From: an uncultured Roseicyclus sp.
GTDB lineage: Bacteria > Pseudomonadota > Alphaproteobacteria > Rhodobacterales > Rhodobacteraceae
Reading direction: 5' to 3'
Assembly (NCBI RefSeq): GCF_937892565.1
Contig: NZ_CALAHQ010000066.1
Coordinates: 33,771-97,770, forward strand
DNA length: 64,000 nt
In this document: positions 52,475-61,232 of the stretch, one piece after another
Layout: the number at the start of each line of letters is the position of its first letter
How positions within the stretch are numbered: the first letter of the stretch is position 1
Translations under genes and position numbers: made by a program
Notes under the pieces: model-generated
The model's input: only the letters and a program-made list of their open reading frames with translations
Told to the model about the DNA's origin: nothing
Databases searched by the model: none

Positions 52475-52894
52475 ATGGCACAGAAGATGCAGTTCGATCT
52501 GGTCGCACCCGAACGGCGCCTTGCGTCGGTCGCGGTGGATGCCGTGCAGATCCCCGCGACCGATGGGGATCTGACGGCCATGGCCGATCACGCACCGCTG
52601 ATCACCACGCTGCGTCCCGGTATCTTGCGGGTCCAGGGCGGCGAAGGCGCTGCTGAGACGGCGTATTTCGTCACCGGCGGTTTTGCGGATGTGGCGGGCC
52701 CCTCGGTCACGGTGCTGGCCGAACAGGCCTTGCCGGTCAGCGAGGTGACAACCGAACTGATGGAAGGCTTCATCGCCGAGGCCCGCGCGGCCCATGACAA
52801 GGCGCGTGCCGCCGATGCCACCAACCCGGCCGTCAATGTCGCGGCCAAGCGTTTGGCGGATCTGGAAGCAGCCAAGGCACAACTGGCGGGCTGA
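52475..52894 (+). CDS. atpC: ATP synthase F1 subunit epsilon
   Basis: A 139-residue rotor subunit that also inhibits ATP hydrolysis. N-terminal beta sandwich ([41 protein letters not shown]) and a C-terminal helical part ([29 protein letters not shown]). Last gene of the operon; F0 genes are not present here, as usual in Rhodobacteraceae, where they lie elsewhere on the chromosome. A strong terminator follows. Confidence 0.96.
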   Translation: MAQKMQFDLVAPERRLASVAVDAVQIPATDGDLTAMADHAPLITTLRPGILRVQGGEGAAETAYFVTGGFADVAGPSVTVLAEQALPVSEVTTELMEGFIAEARAAHDKARAADATNPAVNVAAKRLADLEAAKAQLAG

Positions 52895-52915
52895 TACCGC
52901 ACCGGTCCAAAAAAT

Positions 52916-52952
52916 AAGGGTCCCTGCGGCTTGCGCAGGGGCCCTTTTTTCT
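52916..52952 (+). terminator. Rho-independent terminator of the atp operon
   Basis: A 13-base stem (52916-52928 with 52934-52946, one G-T pair) with loop GCTTG and a following run of Ts, 22 bases after the atpC stop. Confidence 0.9.
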
Positions 52953-53042
52953 TAAGCTGATGTCAGGGGTGTGCATGTGTTTACCTGTGGGACACGAGCG
53001 TCTTGGTAAATGCGGGCAAAGATCGGGCATTGTGGTCCAATG

Positions 53043-53390
53043 ATGAAACGTTACCTCCGGCATCTGATCGGGGTCGAGCAGGGATCGGTTCTGTTGTTCA
53101 GCGATTTCGCCGACAACGGGTCAATGTGGGTGGGCGAAGGCCCACGCGAAAAACGACGTGTGGTTTCGTTTTCCGAACCCTTTCGGGCTGTGCCCATGGT
53201 TCATGTGGCCATTTCGATGTGGGACATGGATGGAAACACCAACCAGCGCGCCGATCTGAGCGCCGAGGCGATCACGCCCAAGGGCTTTGATCTGGTGTTT
53301 CGCACATGGGGTGACAGCCGCGTCGCACGTATCCGCGCCGATTGGATGGCGCTGGGCGAAATCGCGGGCGATGATGATTGGGACTTGTAG
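53043..53390 (+). CDS. H-type lectin domain protein
   Basis: A 115-residue protein whose body (about 30-105) fits the H-type lectin fold: VVSFSEPFRAVPMVHVAISM, then FDLVFRTWGDSRVARIRADWMALG. The family binds N-acetylgalactosamine-type sugars in invertebrates; bacterial members are poorly studied. There is no signal peptide or lipobox, so it looks cytoplasmic. ATGs at 53040 and 53043 are adjacent. It lies alone between the atp terminator and prs (convergent). Sugar binding is inferred only from the fold. Confidence 0.78.
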   Translation: MKRYLRHLIGVEQGSVLLFSDFADNGSMWVGEGPREKRRVVSFSEPFRAVPMVHVAISMWDMDGNTNQRADLSAEAITPKGFDLVFRTWGDSRVARIRADWMALGEIAGDDDWDL

Positions 53391-53406
53391 CGCCGCCGCG
53401 GGGGCT

Positions 53407-53428
53407 CGGTGCGCGCTCTGGCGCACCG
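53407..53428. terminator. Hairpin between convergent lectin and prs genes
   Basis: A perfect 8-base stem CGGTGCGC / GCGCACCG with a 6-base loop. No T run on either side, so termination is plausible but not typical. Confidence 0.5.
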
Positions 53429-53448
53429 CCGTGTTGCGGCTCAGTGCT

Positions 53449-54477
53449 TCAGCGGCCCCAGGTGCCTTTGGGATAAAGCCCTTCGTAGATTGGCACGATG
53501 CTGGCGGCATCGAACAGGGACGACACGCTGGTGCCGTTCCAGATATTGACGATGGCTTGCGCGAACATGGGGGCCGTCGGCACCACGCGGATGCGTGAAC
53601 ACGCCTTGGCGGCGGCGGTTGCCTCGATCGTATCTGTGGTGACCAGCGATTTCAGCACCGACCCCGAAATCCGTTCAACCGCAGGGCCCGACAAGACGCC
53701 ATGGGTGGTGTAGGCATGCACCTCGGTCGCGCCCGCCTCGAGCAGGACATCGGCGGCCTTGCACAGCGTGCCGGCGGTGTCACAGATGTCATCCACGATG
53801 ATGCATTTATGGCCCGTCACATCCCCGATGACCGTCATGCCGGCGACCTCGCCCGCCTTTTCACGCCGCTTGTCGACGATGGCCAGTGGCGCACCGATCC
53901 GCGTTGCCAATTCGCGTGCCCGTGCCACGCCGCCCACATCGGGTGAGACCACCATCACATCGGACATGTCGCCATTGAACTGATGCAAGATATCCAGCGC
54001 AAAGATCGGGCTGGCATAGAGATTGTCGACCGGAATGTCGAAAAACCCCTGAATCTGGGCCGCGTGCAGATCCATGGTCAACACCCGTTCGACACCGGCG
54101 GCCACCATCATGTTGGCCACCAGCTTGGCCGTGATGGGGGTGCGCGCCTTGGTGCGCCGATCCTGACGGGCATAGCCGAAATAGGGAATAACCGCCGTGA
54201 TGCGCGCGGCCGATGACCGGCGCAGCGCATCGGTGATGATCAGCAGCTCCATCAGATTGTCGTTGGCGGGCTTGGATGTCGGCTGGATCATGAACATGTC
54301 TTCGCCGCGCACATTCTCGAACATCTCGACGAAAATCTCGCCGTCGTTGAAGCGTTCGACGCGCGCGTCAACCAGCCCCACCTGCATGCCGCGATGCATC
54401 GACATCCGGCGCGAGATCGCCTCGGCAAGGGTGCGATTGGCGTTACCGGAAATCAGTTTCGGATCTTGTGCGGGCAT
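53449..54477 (-). CDS. prs: Ribose-phosphate pyrophosphokinase
   Basis: A 342-residue PRPP synthetase. The ATP-binding flexible loop [27 protein letters not shown] and the PRPP-binding loop [11 protein letters not shown] are all present, as is SGPAVERI. It supplies PRPP for purine, pyrimidine, histidine and NAD synthesis. The protein is slightly longer at the N terminus than the E. coli enzyme. Monocistronic, divergent from the isomerase gene. Confidence 0.96.
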   Translation of the reverse strand: MPAQDPKLISGNANRTLAEAISRRMSMHRGMQVGLVDARVERFNDGEIFVEMFENVRGEDMFMIQPTSKPANDNLMELLIITDALRRSSAARITAVIPYFGYARQDRRTKARTPITAKLVANMMVAAGVERVLTMDLHAAQIQGFFDIPVDNLYASPIFALDILHQFNGDMSDVMVVSPDVGGVARARELATRIGAPLAIVDKRREKAGEVAGMTVIGDVTGHKCIIVDDICDTAGTLCKAADVLLEAGATEVHAYTTHGVLSGPAVERISGSVLKSLVTTDTIEATAAAKACSRIRVVPTAPMFAQAIVNIWNGTSVSSLFDAASIVPIYEGLYPKGTWGR

Positions 54478-54588
54478 GATGGGTGTTCCTTGTGGCAGCC
54501 AGCGTCGCGCGGTCCCCAGCGCGAGATGTTGACACCCCCTAGCACCCGTCTAGTGTCCGCGCAAAGCCGAAAAGGAAGGCACCGTCCC

Positions 54589-55191
54589 ATGTCCCATATC
54601 GATTACTATTTCTCGACCATTTCACCCTTTACCTATCTTGCCGGTCTCAGGATGGAGACAGTCGCCGCGCGCCATGGTGCCAGCATCGCCTACAAGCCCG
54701 TCGATCTTCTGGGCAGCGTTCTGCCCCGCACGGGTGGCGTTGCCCCCAAGGATCGTCACCCCGCGCGGCTGGATCTGCGCGCACAGGAATTGCGCCGCCA
54801 ATCGGCCAAGTACGGCCTGCCGATGGATCTTGATCCGCCGTTCCGCGCGGTCAATGGCGCGCCTTCGGCCTATGCCTTTATCGCGGCGCTGGGCGCGGGC
54901 GGGGGGGATCCGGGGGCGCTGGTGCATGCGCTGACCGGCGCCGTCTGGCGCGACCGGCGTGACACCGCCGAGGATGCGGTGATCGCCGATTGTCTGGCCG
55001 AGGCGGGCTATGACCGGGCGCTTGCGGGAATGGGCATGTTGGCGGGCGCCGAGGAATACACCCGCAACACCGAGGATGCGGTGGCTGCCGGTGTCTTTGG
55101 TGCGCCCTTCTACATCGTCGATGGGTCCGAGAAATTCTGGGGTCAGGACCGGATCGAGGATCTGGATCTGTTCTTGTCCGGCCGATTGTGA
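54589..55191 (+). CDS. 2-hydroxychromene-2-carboxylate isomerase family protein (DsbA-like)
   Basis: A 200-residue kappa-class GST/DsbA-fold protein. The N terminus IDYYFSTISPFTYLAG has Ser in place of the DsbA CxxC, as in the HCCA isomerase family, and GVFGAPFYIVDG contains the cis-Pro region. It probably uses glutathione; the natural substrate is unknown, since no naphthalene-degradation genes are near. The start ATG at 54589 follows AAAGGAAGG. Its stop overlaps the next gene's GTG (GTGA). Confidence 0.88.
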   Translation: MSHIDYYFSTISPFTYLAGLRMETVAARHGASIAYKPVDLLGSVLPRTGGVAPKDRHPARLDLRAQELRRQSAKYGLPMDLDPPFRAVNGAPSAYAFIAALGAGGGDPGALVHALTGAVWRDRRDTAEDAVIADCLAEAGYDRALAGMGMLAGAEEYTRNTEDAVAAGVFGAPFYIVDGSEKFWGQDRIEDLDLFLSGRL

Positions 55192-55955
55192 CGGGATTTT
55201 CCCGCCACTGGGGGCAGGGGGCAGAGCAGGCGCTCTTGTTGCATTGTTCGATGGCCCATTCGGGCGCGTGGGACGGTGTGGCACATGCCCTGTCCGACCG
55301 GCTGCATCTGGTCGCACCCGATCTGGTGGGGCATGGTCGCGGCCCCGCTTGGGACCGGGCGCAAGATTTCCACGATCAAACGACCGAGGCCGCCTGTGGT
55401 CATCTGCCCAAGGCGCCTTGCCACCTGATCGGCCACAGCTTTGGGGCGACCGTCGCGCTCAGGCTGGCGTTGGAGCATCCCGATCGCGTCACAAGCCTGA
55501 CGCTGATTGAACCGGTTCTCTTTGCCGCCGCGCAGGGTCAGCCCGGATGGCGGGCGCATGAGGCCGCCATGGCACCGCTGCCGGGTCTGATCGATGCGGG
55601 CCGGTTCGAGGACGCAACCCGGCTTTTCCTCAGCCTTTGGGGCGGAACCGTGCCGTTCGACACCATGCCAGATGCGGCCCGACGCGCGCTGATTGCGCAA
55701 ATCTGGGTCGTGACGGCAAGCGCGCCCGCGCTCCATCAAGACCGCGCAGGGCTGTTGCCGGGCTTGAGCCGGATTGGCTGTCGGGTGCTGCTGATCGACG
55801 GCGCCAATTCCCCGCCCGTCATCGCCGAGATACAGGCCGCTCTGGCGGCCGCCATGCCACGGACCCGACGCTGCATCATCCCGGGCGCAGGGCACATGGC
55901 CCCGATCACCCACCCGCATGCAGTCGCGGCCGAAATGCGCCGCGCGCTCGTTTGA
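55188..55955 (+). CDS. Alpha/beta hydrolase
   Basis: A 255-residue cytoplasmic hydrolase. LLHCSMAHSGAW is the oxyanion-hole region; the nucleophile elbow is GHSFGA; the acid probably lies in LLIDGANSPPVI, and the catalytic His in PGAGHMAPITH. The lid region is short. The start is a GTG overlapping the isomerase stop, so the two are co-translated; a joint catabolic role is possible but unproven. Palindromic repeats start 6 bases after its stop. Confidence 0.87.
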   Translation: MTGFSRHWGQGAEQALLLHCSMAHSGAWDGVAHALSDRLHLVAPDLVGHGRGPAWDRAQDFHDQTTEAACGHLPKAPCHLIGHSFGATVALRLALEHPDRVTSLTLIEPVLFAAAQGQPGWRAHEAAMAPLPGLIDAGRFEDATRLFLSLWGGTVPFDTMPDAARRALIAQIWVVTASAPALHQDRAGLLPGLSRIGCRVLLIDGANSPPVIAEIQAALAAAMPRTRRCIIPGAGHMAPITHPHAVAAEMRRALV

Positions 55956-55960
55956 GCGGG

Positions 55961-56028
55961 GCGGAAAACCCGGGTTTTCCGCACGGGAAACCTTGAGGTT
56001 TCCAGTGCGTTTTCCTTGCGGAAAACGC
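55961..56028. repeat. Tandem palindrome element B, copy 3 (three hairpins)
   Basis: Hairpins at 55961-55982 (arm GCGGAAAAC, identical to the one at 38782), 55986-56003 (GGAAACC/GGTTTCC, loop TTGA) and 56007-56028 (GCGTTTTCC/GGAAAACGC, loop TTGC). They fill almost the whole 72-base gap between two convergent stop codons; the last touches the ltaE stop. Confidence 0.88.
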
Positions 56029-57071
56029 TACCCCGCCCAAGCGGTGAGCAAGCGATCCACATCCTCGGGCGTCTTGGCCCAATCGCACACGATCCGGCAA
56101 CGCAGGGCGGCGTCGCCCGGCCCATCCTCGGGCGTGCCGCCGAACAGATAATACTGTGCCCCCGCCGCAAAGGCGCGAATGTGGGCTGCGCGCGGTACAT
56201 CGATGAAGGCCAGGTTGCCCGCCACCGGATGGGCCAGCCGCGCAGCCGGCACTCGCGCCAGCCCCTGCACCAGTTGCGCCATGCGCGCATTGGCCGAGTG
56301 CGCCATTTCAAGCCAAAGCCCGCTGTCGCAATAAGGCACCATTTGCGACGACAGGTACCGGTGTTTGGAAAACAGATGCCCACCGCGTTTGCGCCGCAAT
56401 GCCAGTTCGCGGCCATGCGCGGGGTCGAACATCACCACCGCCTCAACCCCCATGCAACCATTCTTGGTGCCGCCAAAGCTGACCGCATCGATGCCTGCTT
56501 GCCATGTCATCTCGGCCGGGCTGCATCCAAGTGCGGCACAGGCATTGGCAAAGCGCGCGCCGTCCAGATGCGTGGCAAGGCCATGGGCGTGCGCAACCGC
56601 CGTGATCGCGCGGATCTCGGCCAGGCTATAGGCTGTGCCGCGTTCTGTGATGTTGGTCAGTGTCACCGGCCCGGGCTGGGCGCCATGCACGCCGCGCGCC
56701 TTGCATTGGCCGATCGCTGCCTCCAGACCTTGGGGGGTGATCTTGCCATCCAGCCCGTCGATCAGGATGGTCTTGGCCCCGGAATAGAAATCGGGGGCAC
56801 CGCATTCATCCTCTTCGACATGGGCGGTGCGGTGACAGAACACGCCATCCCAAGGCTTGGCAAGGCAAGCCAGCGCCAAGGCATTGGCCACACTGCCGGT
56901 GGCCACGAATTCGACCGCCGCCTGAGGTGCTTCGAACAGCGCGCGAACCGCGTCGCGGGCGGCCGCCGTGATGGCGTCATTGCCATAGGGCATCGCATAG
57001 CCATCATTGGCGGCCATCACAGACGCCATGATCTTTGGATGCACTGGCCCGGTGTTGTCGCTGGCAAACAT
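56028..57071 (-). CDS. ltaE: Low-specificity threonine aldolase
   Basis: A 347-residue PLP enzyme splitting threonine/allo-threonine into glycine and acetaldehyde. MFASDNTGPVHPKIM is the typical start, ATGSVANALAL and LDGARFANA are cofactor-site motifs, and the Schiff-base lysine is in SFGGTKNGCMG. Two ATGs (57074, 57071) overlap the stop of the preceding ycgN-like gene, so the genes ribF, ycgN-like and ltaE form one overlapping run. Confidence 0.93.
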   Translation of the reverse strand: MFASDNTGPVHPKIMASVMAANDGYAMPYGNDAITAAARDAVRALFEAPQAAVEFVATGSVANALALACLAKPWDGVFCHRTAHVEEDECGAPDFYSGAKTILIDGLDGKITPQGLEAAIGQCKARGVHGAQPGPVTLTNITERGTAYSLAEIRAITAVAHAHGLATHLDGARFANACAALGCSPAEMTWQAGIDAVSFGGTKNGCMGVEAVVMFDPAHGRELALRRKRGGHLFSKHRYLSSQMVPYCDSGLWLEMAHSANARMAQLVQGLARVPAARLAHPVAGNLAFIDVPRAAHIRAFAAGAQYYLFGGTPEDGPGDAALRCRIVCDWAKTPEDVDRLLTAWAG

Positions 57072-57517
57072 CATGTGCCCGGCTCCTCGATGATGTAATC
57101 TTCCCACTCTTCCTCGGGCACTTCGAATTCGGGCACCGACAAGCCGCGCACGCTGACGCCCGCCGCATGCACGCTTTCGGGGTCGCCCGAGACCAGCGGA
57201 TGCCACCAGAAAAGCGGCTTGCGCTCATGCAAGAGCCGATAGGCACAGGTCTGTGGCATGAAATAGGCGACATCGCCCATCGTCTGCGGCGTCAGCCGGA
57301 TGCATTCGGGAACCAATGTCTTGCGGATCTCATACTGCCCGCAGCGGCAGCTTTCATCATCGAGCAAGCGGCACGCCACCCGCGTCAGCGCGACCTCGCC
57401 CGTCTCTTCATCCTCGAGCTTGTTGAGACAGCATTTGCCGCAGCCATCGCACAGCGCCTCCCATTCGGCTTCGGTCATCCGTGTCATCGGCACGCGTTCC
57501 CAAAAGCGGTCCCTCAT
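57071..57517 (-). CDS. YcgN-family cysteine cluster protein (UPF0260)
   Basis: A 148-residue cytoplasmic protein. The N-terminal CDGCGKCCLNKLED, with CRLLD, CRCGQY and further Cys (CIRL, TCAY), is the zinc/iron-chelating cysteine cluster of the YcgN/YkgJ group. Function unknown; homologues are widespread in proteobacteria. Start overlaps the ribF stop by ATGA and its stop overlaps the ltaE start, so it lies in the middle of a coupled run. Confidence 0.9.
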   Translation of the reverse strand: MRDRFWERVPMTRMTEAEWEALCDGCGKCCLNKLEDEETGEVALTRVACRLLDDESCRCGQYEIRKTLVPECIRLTPQTMGDVAYFMPQTCAYRLLHERKPLFWWHPLVSGDPESVHAAGVSVRGLSVPEFEVPEEEWEDYIIEEPGT

Positions 57518-58440
57518 GGTCGCTCCAGCGCGATGCGCGCGGCGGTGCTGTCGCGGTCCATCTGCGCAATCAGCGCGCCCAGCCCATCAAAGCGCATTTC
57601 ACCGCGCAGCCATTCCACCAGACCCACCGACAGGGTGCAGCCGTAAAGATCGCCCGAGAAATCGAACAGAAAGCTTTCCAGATTGGGCGTGGCCCGCGCG
57701 AACATCGGACGGATGCCCAGATTGGCCACACCGCGATAGGTGCCCTTGTGCGGCCCGTCCAGCACATCGACCAACACCGCATAGACCCCGAGTTTTGGCA
57801 CATGCAGCCCGTCCAGCGCCATGTTCGCCGTGGGATAGCCCAGCTCGCGGCCACGCTTGTCGCCATGCAGAACCTGCCCCTCGATCCGGTGCCAATGGCC
57901 CAGCATGCTGGCCGCATCGCGCGCGCGCCCCTCCGACAACGCCGCCCGGATCGCGGTCGACGACACGGCGCCGGCTTCGGCTGTGACCAGATCGGCGATG
58001 CTGACCTCAAACCCATAGGTCTTGCCCAGGTCGCGCAGCATCTGCGCGGTGCCAGTGCGGCCCTGACCAAAGCAGAAGTCGGCGCCGACCACCACATGGC
58101 TCAATCCCAGACCCCGGGCCAGGATATCGCGGGCGAATGCCTCGGCCGACAGCGCCGCCAGCCGCGCGTCAAAGGGCAATTCCGCCAATATCTCGACGCC
58201 GAGCTTCTCCAGCCGATGGGCGCGGGCGGCGGCATTCATCAGCCGAAAGGGGGGGGCGTCGGGGGCAAAGAACGCGCGCGGATGCGGCTCGAATGTGACG
58301 ACGCCCAAGGGCGCGTCCGGGCGCCGGGCCAGGTCGATCACATGGCAATGGCCACGGTGGACGCCATCGAAATTTCCGATGGCGGCTGATGCCCCGCGAT
58401 CTTGCGGGCGGGTGTATTGAGGGTCGCGCAGGATCCGCAT
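57514..58440 (-). CDS. ribF: Bifunctional riboflavin kinase/FAD synthetase RibF
   Basis: A 308-residue enzyme making FMN and then FAD from riboflavin. The N-terminal adenylyltransferase part has GNFDGVHRGH and TFEPHPRAFF; the C-terminal kinase part has GRELGYPTANM and the conserved NLGIRP and ESFLFDFSGDLYG. Both activities should be present. MRILRDPQYT at 58440 is the family-like start; the frame is open to 58476. First gene of the ribF, ycgN-like, ltaE run. Confidence 0.95.
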   Translation of the reverse strand: MRILRDPQYTRPQDRGASAAIGNFDGVHRGHCHVIDLARRPDAPLGVVTFEPHPRAFFAPDAPPFRLMNAAARAHRLEKLGVEILAELPFDARLAALSAEAFARDILARGLGLSHVVVGADFCFGQGRTGTAQMLRDLGKTYGFEVSIADLVTAEAGAVSSTAIRAALSEGRARDAASMLGHWHRIEGQVLHGDKRGRELGYPTANMALDGLHVPKLGVYAVLVDVLDGPHKGTYRGVANLGIRPMFARATPNLESFLFDFSGDLYGCTLSVGLVEWLRGEMRFDGLGALIAQMDRDSTAARIALERP

Positions 58441-58488
58441 GCGCCATGGCGTAGCCGCCCCCGCGCCGATGCGCAAGCGCGTGCCGCG

Positions 58489-58932
58489 TCAGTCGAACTT
58501 GCGCGAAGGCGCCAGAACCACCGCCTCGCCTTTCAGCACGACGGTCTTGCCCACCTTGCAATGGGTGGCCAGCGTCACGCGGCGGCGAGCATGATCGATC
58601 TCGGTCACCTCGACCTCGGCCAGCACCATGTCGCCGGGCCGCACGGGGGCCATGAATTTCAGCGTCTGGCCCAGATAGACCGTGCCATGCCCCGGCAATT
58701 GCTCGCCGATCACCGCCGAGATCAGCCCCGCAGTCAGCATCCCATGCGCGATGCGTCCCTCAAAGATCGTGTCGCGGGCATAGTCATCATCCAGATGCAC
58801 CGGGTTGCGATCGGTCGAAACCTGGGCGAACAACTCGATATCGTGATCGGTGACCAGTTTTTGAAGCGACCGCTTCATCCCGATCTCCAGATCCTCGATG
58901 ACGATCGTTCCGGTCGTGATGTTGTCGAGCAT
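58489..58932 (-). CDS. MaoC-family dehydratase ((R)-specific enoyl-CoA hydratase-like)
   Basis: A 147-residue hot-dog-fold hydratase. The hydratase-2 motif reads AQVSTDRNPVHLDDDYA, with the catalytic Asp and His, followed by IAHGML. Such PhaJ-like enzymes hydrate trans-2-enoyl-CoA to (R)-3-hydroxyacyl-CoA and can feed PHA synthesis; here that role is inferred. The start at 58932 has AGGAG at 58942-58946; an ATG at 58950 would be too close to that site. The 5' region is unusually AT-rich. Confidence 0.9.
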   Translation of the reverse strand: MLDNITTGTIVIEDLEIGMKRSLQKLVTDHDIELFAQVSTDRNPVHLDDDYARDTIFEGRIAHGMLTAGLISAVIGEQLPGHGTVYLGQTLKFMAPVRPGDMVLAEVEVTEIDHARRRVTLATHCKVGKTVVLKGEAVVLAPSRKFD

Positions 58933-59052
58933 GGGCGGCGACTCCTGCATGATGGGCCATCCATACTCCGATCGGCCGTGACCTGCAATGCAGAAAGTAA
59001 TAAAGCAATACTATCGGACGCAATTAAGTAATTATGTTGCGCTGTCACTATA

Positions 59053-59107
59053 CAATCTTTGCTTCGGAAATACTCCAGAGGGGTGTGGGGGGACAGCGTC
59101 CCCCCAC
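59053..59107 (-). repeat. Intergenic element A, copy 3
   Basis: On the minus strand: a perfect 10-base hairpin GTGGGGGGAC / GTCCCCCCAC with a three-base loop (59107-59085), then ACACCCCTCT and the 24-base core at 59076-59053 with GGAGTATTTCCGAAGCAAAG. It lies between the HAD-hydrolase stop and the MaoC start. Confidence 0.85.
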
Positions 59108-59141
59108 GGGTCGGCGCGCAAAGCGCGGCGAAACCGGCTGT

Positions 59142-60014
59142 TCAGCGCAGCATGCCGATGCAATAGCTGGGTTCCAGCTGCACCCCGGTCAGGAACTGCG
59201 CCAGCTTGCCCGGGTCGGGCTGCCGGGTGGTGCCCGTTTCCTCGCGGGCAAGCCCACCTGTGATGAACATTGTGTCGATGTCTTCGCCCATGCCGCCCTG
59301 CACATCGGTGTGGATGCCATCGCCCACCGCCAGAATGCGCGCATCGGGCACCGAATGGCCCAACTGCGCCAGCCGCCGCCGCGCCAGATCATAGATCGGT
59401 GGGTGCGGCTTGCCGAAATAGAGGCTCTCGCCCCCCATCTCGGTGTAAAGCCGTGCCAGCGCGCCCGCGCACCATTCCCGCGTGTCACCGCGGTCGACGA
59501 CGATATCGGGATTGGCGCACAACAGTTTCAGCCCGCGCGACTTGGCCAGCAAGAATTCGGGCCGCATCACGCTTGGCTCGGCCATCGGGTCAAAGGGGCC
59601 GGTGCACACTATTCCCTCCGCCTCGGCCAGCGGCACCAGTTCAATGGTGACGGGGCTGTCCAACAGCGCCATCGGCTCAAAAAAGGACAAATCCTGTGGC
59701 TCGCCGATGTGCCAGATCTTTTGGCCCACCACGCCCGCGAACATCGCGGCGCGCGCGCTGTCGCCCGAGGTGGCGATCACATCCCAGCAATCGGCTGGCA
59801 CGCCCATGCGGTCAAGCTGGCGGGCCACGCTGGCGCGGGGGCGGGGCGAATTGGTCACCAGAACGACGATGCCACCTTGGGCCTTGTAGGCGCGCAAGGC
59901 CGCGACCGCCTCTGGAAAGGCGCGCATCCCGTCATGCACACAGCCCCACAGATCGCAAAAGAGCGCGTCATATTGCGCCGAAATCTCGGCAAGGCTTTCG
60001 AGGATGCGGGTCAT
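59142..60014 (-). CDS. HAD-superfamily hydrolase, NagD-like (TIGR01459 type)
   Basis: A 290-residue cytoplasmic HAD hydrolase, subfamily IIA. The nucleophile motif is ALFCDLWGCVHDG, motif II VTNSPRP, motif III Lys in YFGKPHPPIYD, and motif IV AVGDGIHTDVQGG. The TGA-ended reading and length fit the TIGR01459 group found mainly in alphaproteobacteria; the substrate is unknown. The start MTRILESLAEI is at 60014 after AAAGGAGCCC. Confidence 0.88.
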   Translation of the reverse strand: MTRILESLAEISAQYDALFCDLWGCVHDGMRAFPEAVAALRAYKAQGGIVVLVTNSPRPRASVARQLDRMGVPADCWDVIATSGDSARAAMFAGVVGQKIWHIGEPQDLSFFEPMALLDSPVTIELVPLAEAEGIVCTGPFDPMAEPSVMRPEFLLAKSRGLKLLCANPDIVVDRGDTREWCAGALARLYTEMGGESLYFGKPHPPIYDLARRRLAQLGHSVPDARILAVGDGIHTDVQGGMGEDIDTMFITGGLAREETGTTRQPDPGKLAQFLTGVQLEPSYCIGMLR

Positions 60015-60133
60015 GGGCGGGCTCCTTTGCGCGTGCCCCCCCATACGACAGGCGCGCCGATGCCGCCAGCCTTGCGGCTACAAAATGGTCGGCACCGATG
60101 CGCGGCCCCCCAAACCGGGTTCCGCCGCGCGGC

Positions 60134-61057
60134 CTAAAGCGCGAGGTTGGGGATGATCTGCTTCTTGCGGCTCATGATGCCGGGCAAAACGACCAAATCG
60201 GCGCCATCGGCATCCGCGCCAAAGCTTTTCGCGGCAATCCGGGCGACCAGATCATTGGGCACCAACAGCGTTGCCTCTTCGCGCAAGATATCGACCACGA
60301 ACAACAGCACCTGATCGGCGCCATCCTCGGCTGCGACCTTTGGCATGGCCGCCATCAGCGCATCCTTGCGCGACAAGACCGTGGCGGGCGATGTGGTTTC
60401 CAGCACGCTGACGCGGAATTGCTTGCCGCCGACGGCGTATTCCTTGCTGTCCATGCGCAGCAGTTCCGCCTCGGTAAAGGCCGAGACATCGGATTTGGCC
60501 GCAAACATTTCGGCGGCGTAGGACGCGATGTCGATCCCCAGGTCGGCGGCCAGGGCTTCGGCCAGCGCGCGATCGTCGGGGGTGGTGGTGGGGCTGCGGA
60601 ATTCCAGCGTGTCCGACAAGATACAGGTCAGGATCGTGGCCTTGATCCAGTCGGGGGCGTGGGCCATGTCGGCCCCGATCATCTTGTGCAAAATCGTGGC
60701 GGTGCAGGCCAATGGCTCCATCCGGATCTCGATCGGGCCCTTGGTTTCCAGACCACCCACCAGCTTGTGATGGTCGATGATGCCGCGGATATCGGCCGCG
60801 TTGATGCCCGCGGGCAATTCGGCGGGATTGTTCGTGTCCACGATCACAACCGGTTGGCCCGCTGCAACATCCGTGATGATACGCGGCTTTGGCAATTGCC
60901 AGCGCGCCAGCAAGAACGCCGCTTCGGTGTTGGGCTCGCCCAACAGCACGGCCTCGGCGGCCTCGCCACGGATTTCGTTGAGATACCAGGCCCAGATGAT
61001 GGGCGACCCGGTCGAATCGGTGTCGGGCGATTTGTGGCCGAATACGAGCGTTGTCAT
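60134..61057 (-). CDS. ppaC: Manganese-dependent inorganic pyrophosphatase
   Basis: A 307-residue DHH-family (family II) pyrophosphatase. The metal site is complete: VFGHKSPDTDS (His8, Asp12, Asp14), IVDTNN and IIDHHKLVG, with the C-terminal DHHA2 part containing SRKKQIIP. It drives biosynthetic reactions by removing pyrophosphate. MTTLVFGHKSPD at 61057 is the start, with AGAGAGACGCC upstream. Monocistronic and divergent from groESL. Confidence 0.94.
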   Translation of the reverse strand: MTTLVFGHKSPDTDSTGSPIIWAWYLNEIRGEAAEAVLLGEPNTEAAFLLARWQLPKPRIITDVAAGQPVVIVDTNNPAELPAGINAADIRGIIDHHKLVGGLETKGPIEIRMEPLACTATILHKMIGADMAHAPDWIKATILTCILSDTLEFRSPTTTPDDRALAEALAADLGIDIASYAAEMFAAKSDVSAFTEAELLRMDSKEYAVGGKQFRVSVLETTSPATVLSRKDALMAAMPKVAAEDGADQVLLFVVDILREEATLLVPNDLVARIAAKSFGADADGADLVVLPGIMSRKKQIIPNLAL

Positions 61058-61196
61058 GGCGTCTCTCTCAAGCTGGCACAGTGGAAATGCCGCCCTCATA
61101 GCGATGGGGGGCGGGCTTGTCACGGGGCAGTCGGTCGCGCCCGCGGCATGCCCGCGCCATGTTGGGGATGGGGTGTGTTTTTGGGTCGTGGGCCCG

Positions 61197-61225
61197 TTGA
61201 CACGTCTCGGGTCACTGCTTATCTG
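61197..61225 (+). promoter_or_regulatory. groESL promoter
   Basis: TTGACA (61197-61202) and TATCTG (61220-61225) are separated by exactly 17 bases. The predicted start site, about 61232, directly precedes the CIRCE operator. Confidence 0.8.
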
Positions 61226-61232
61226 CCTGATG

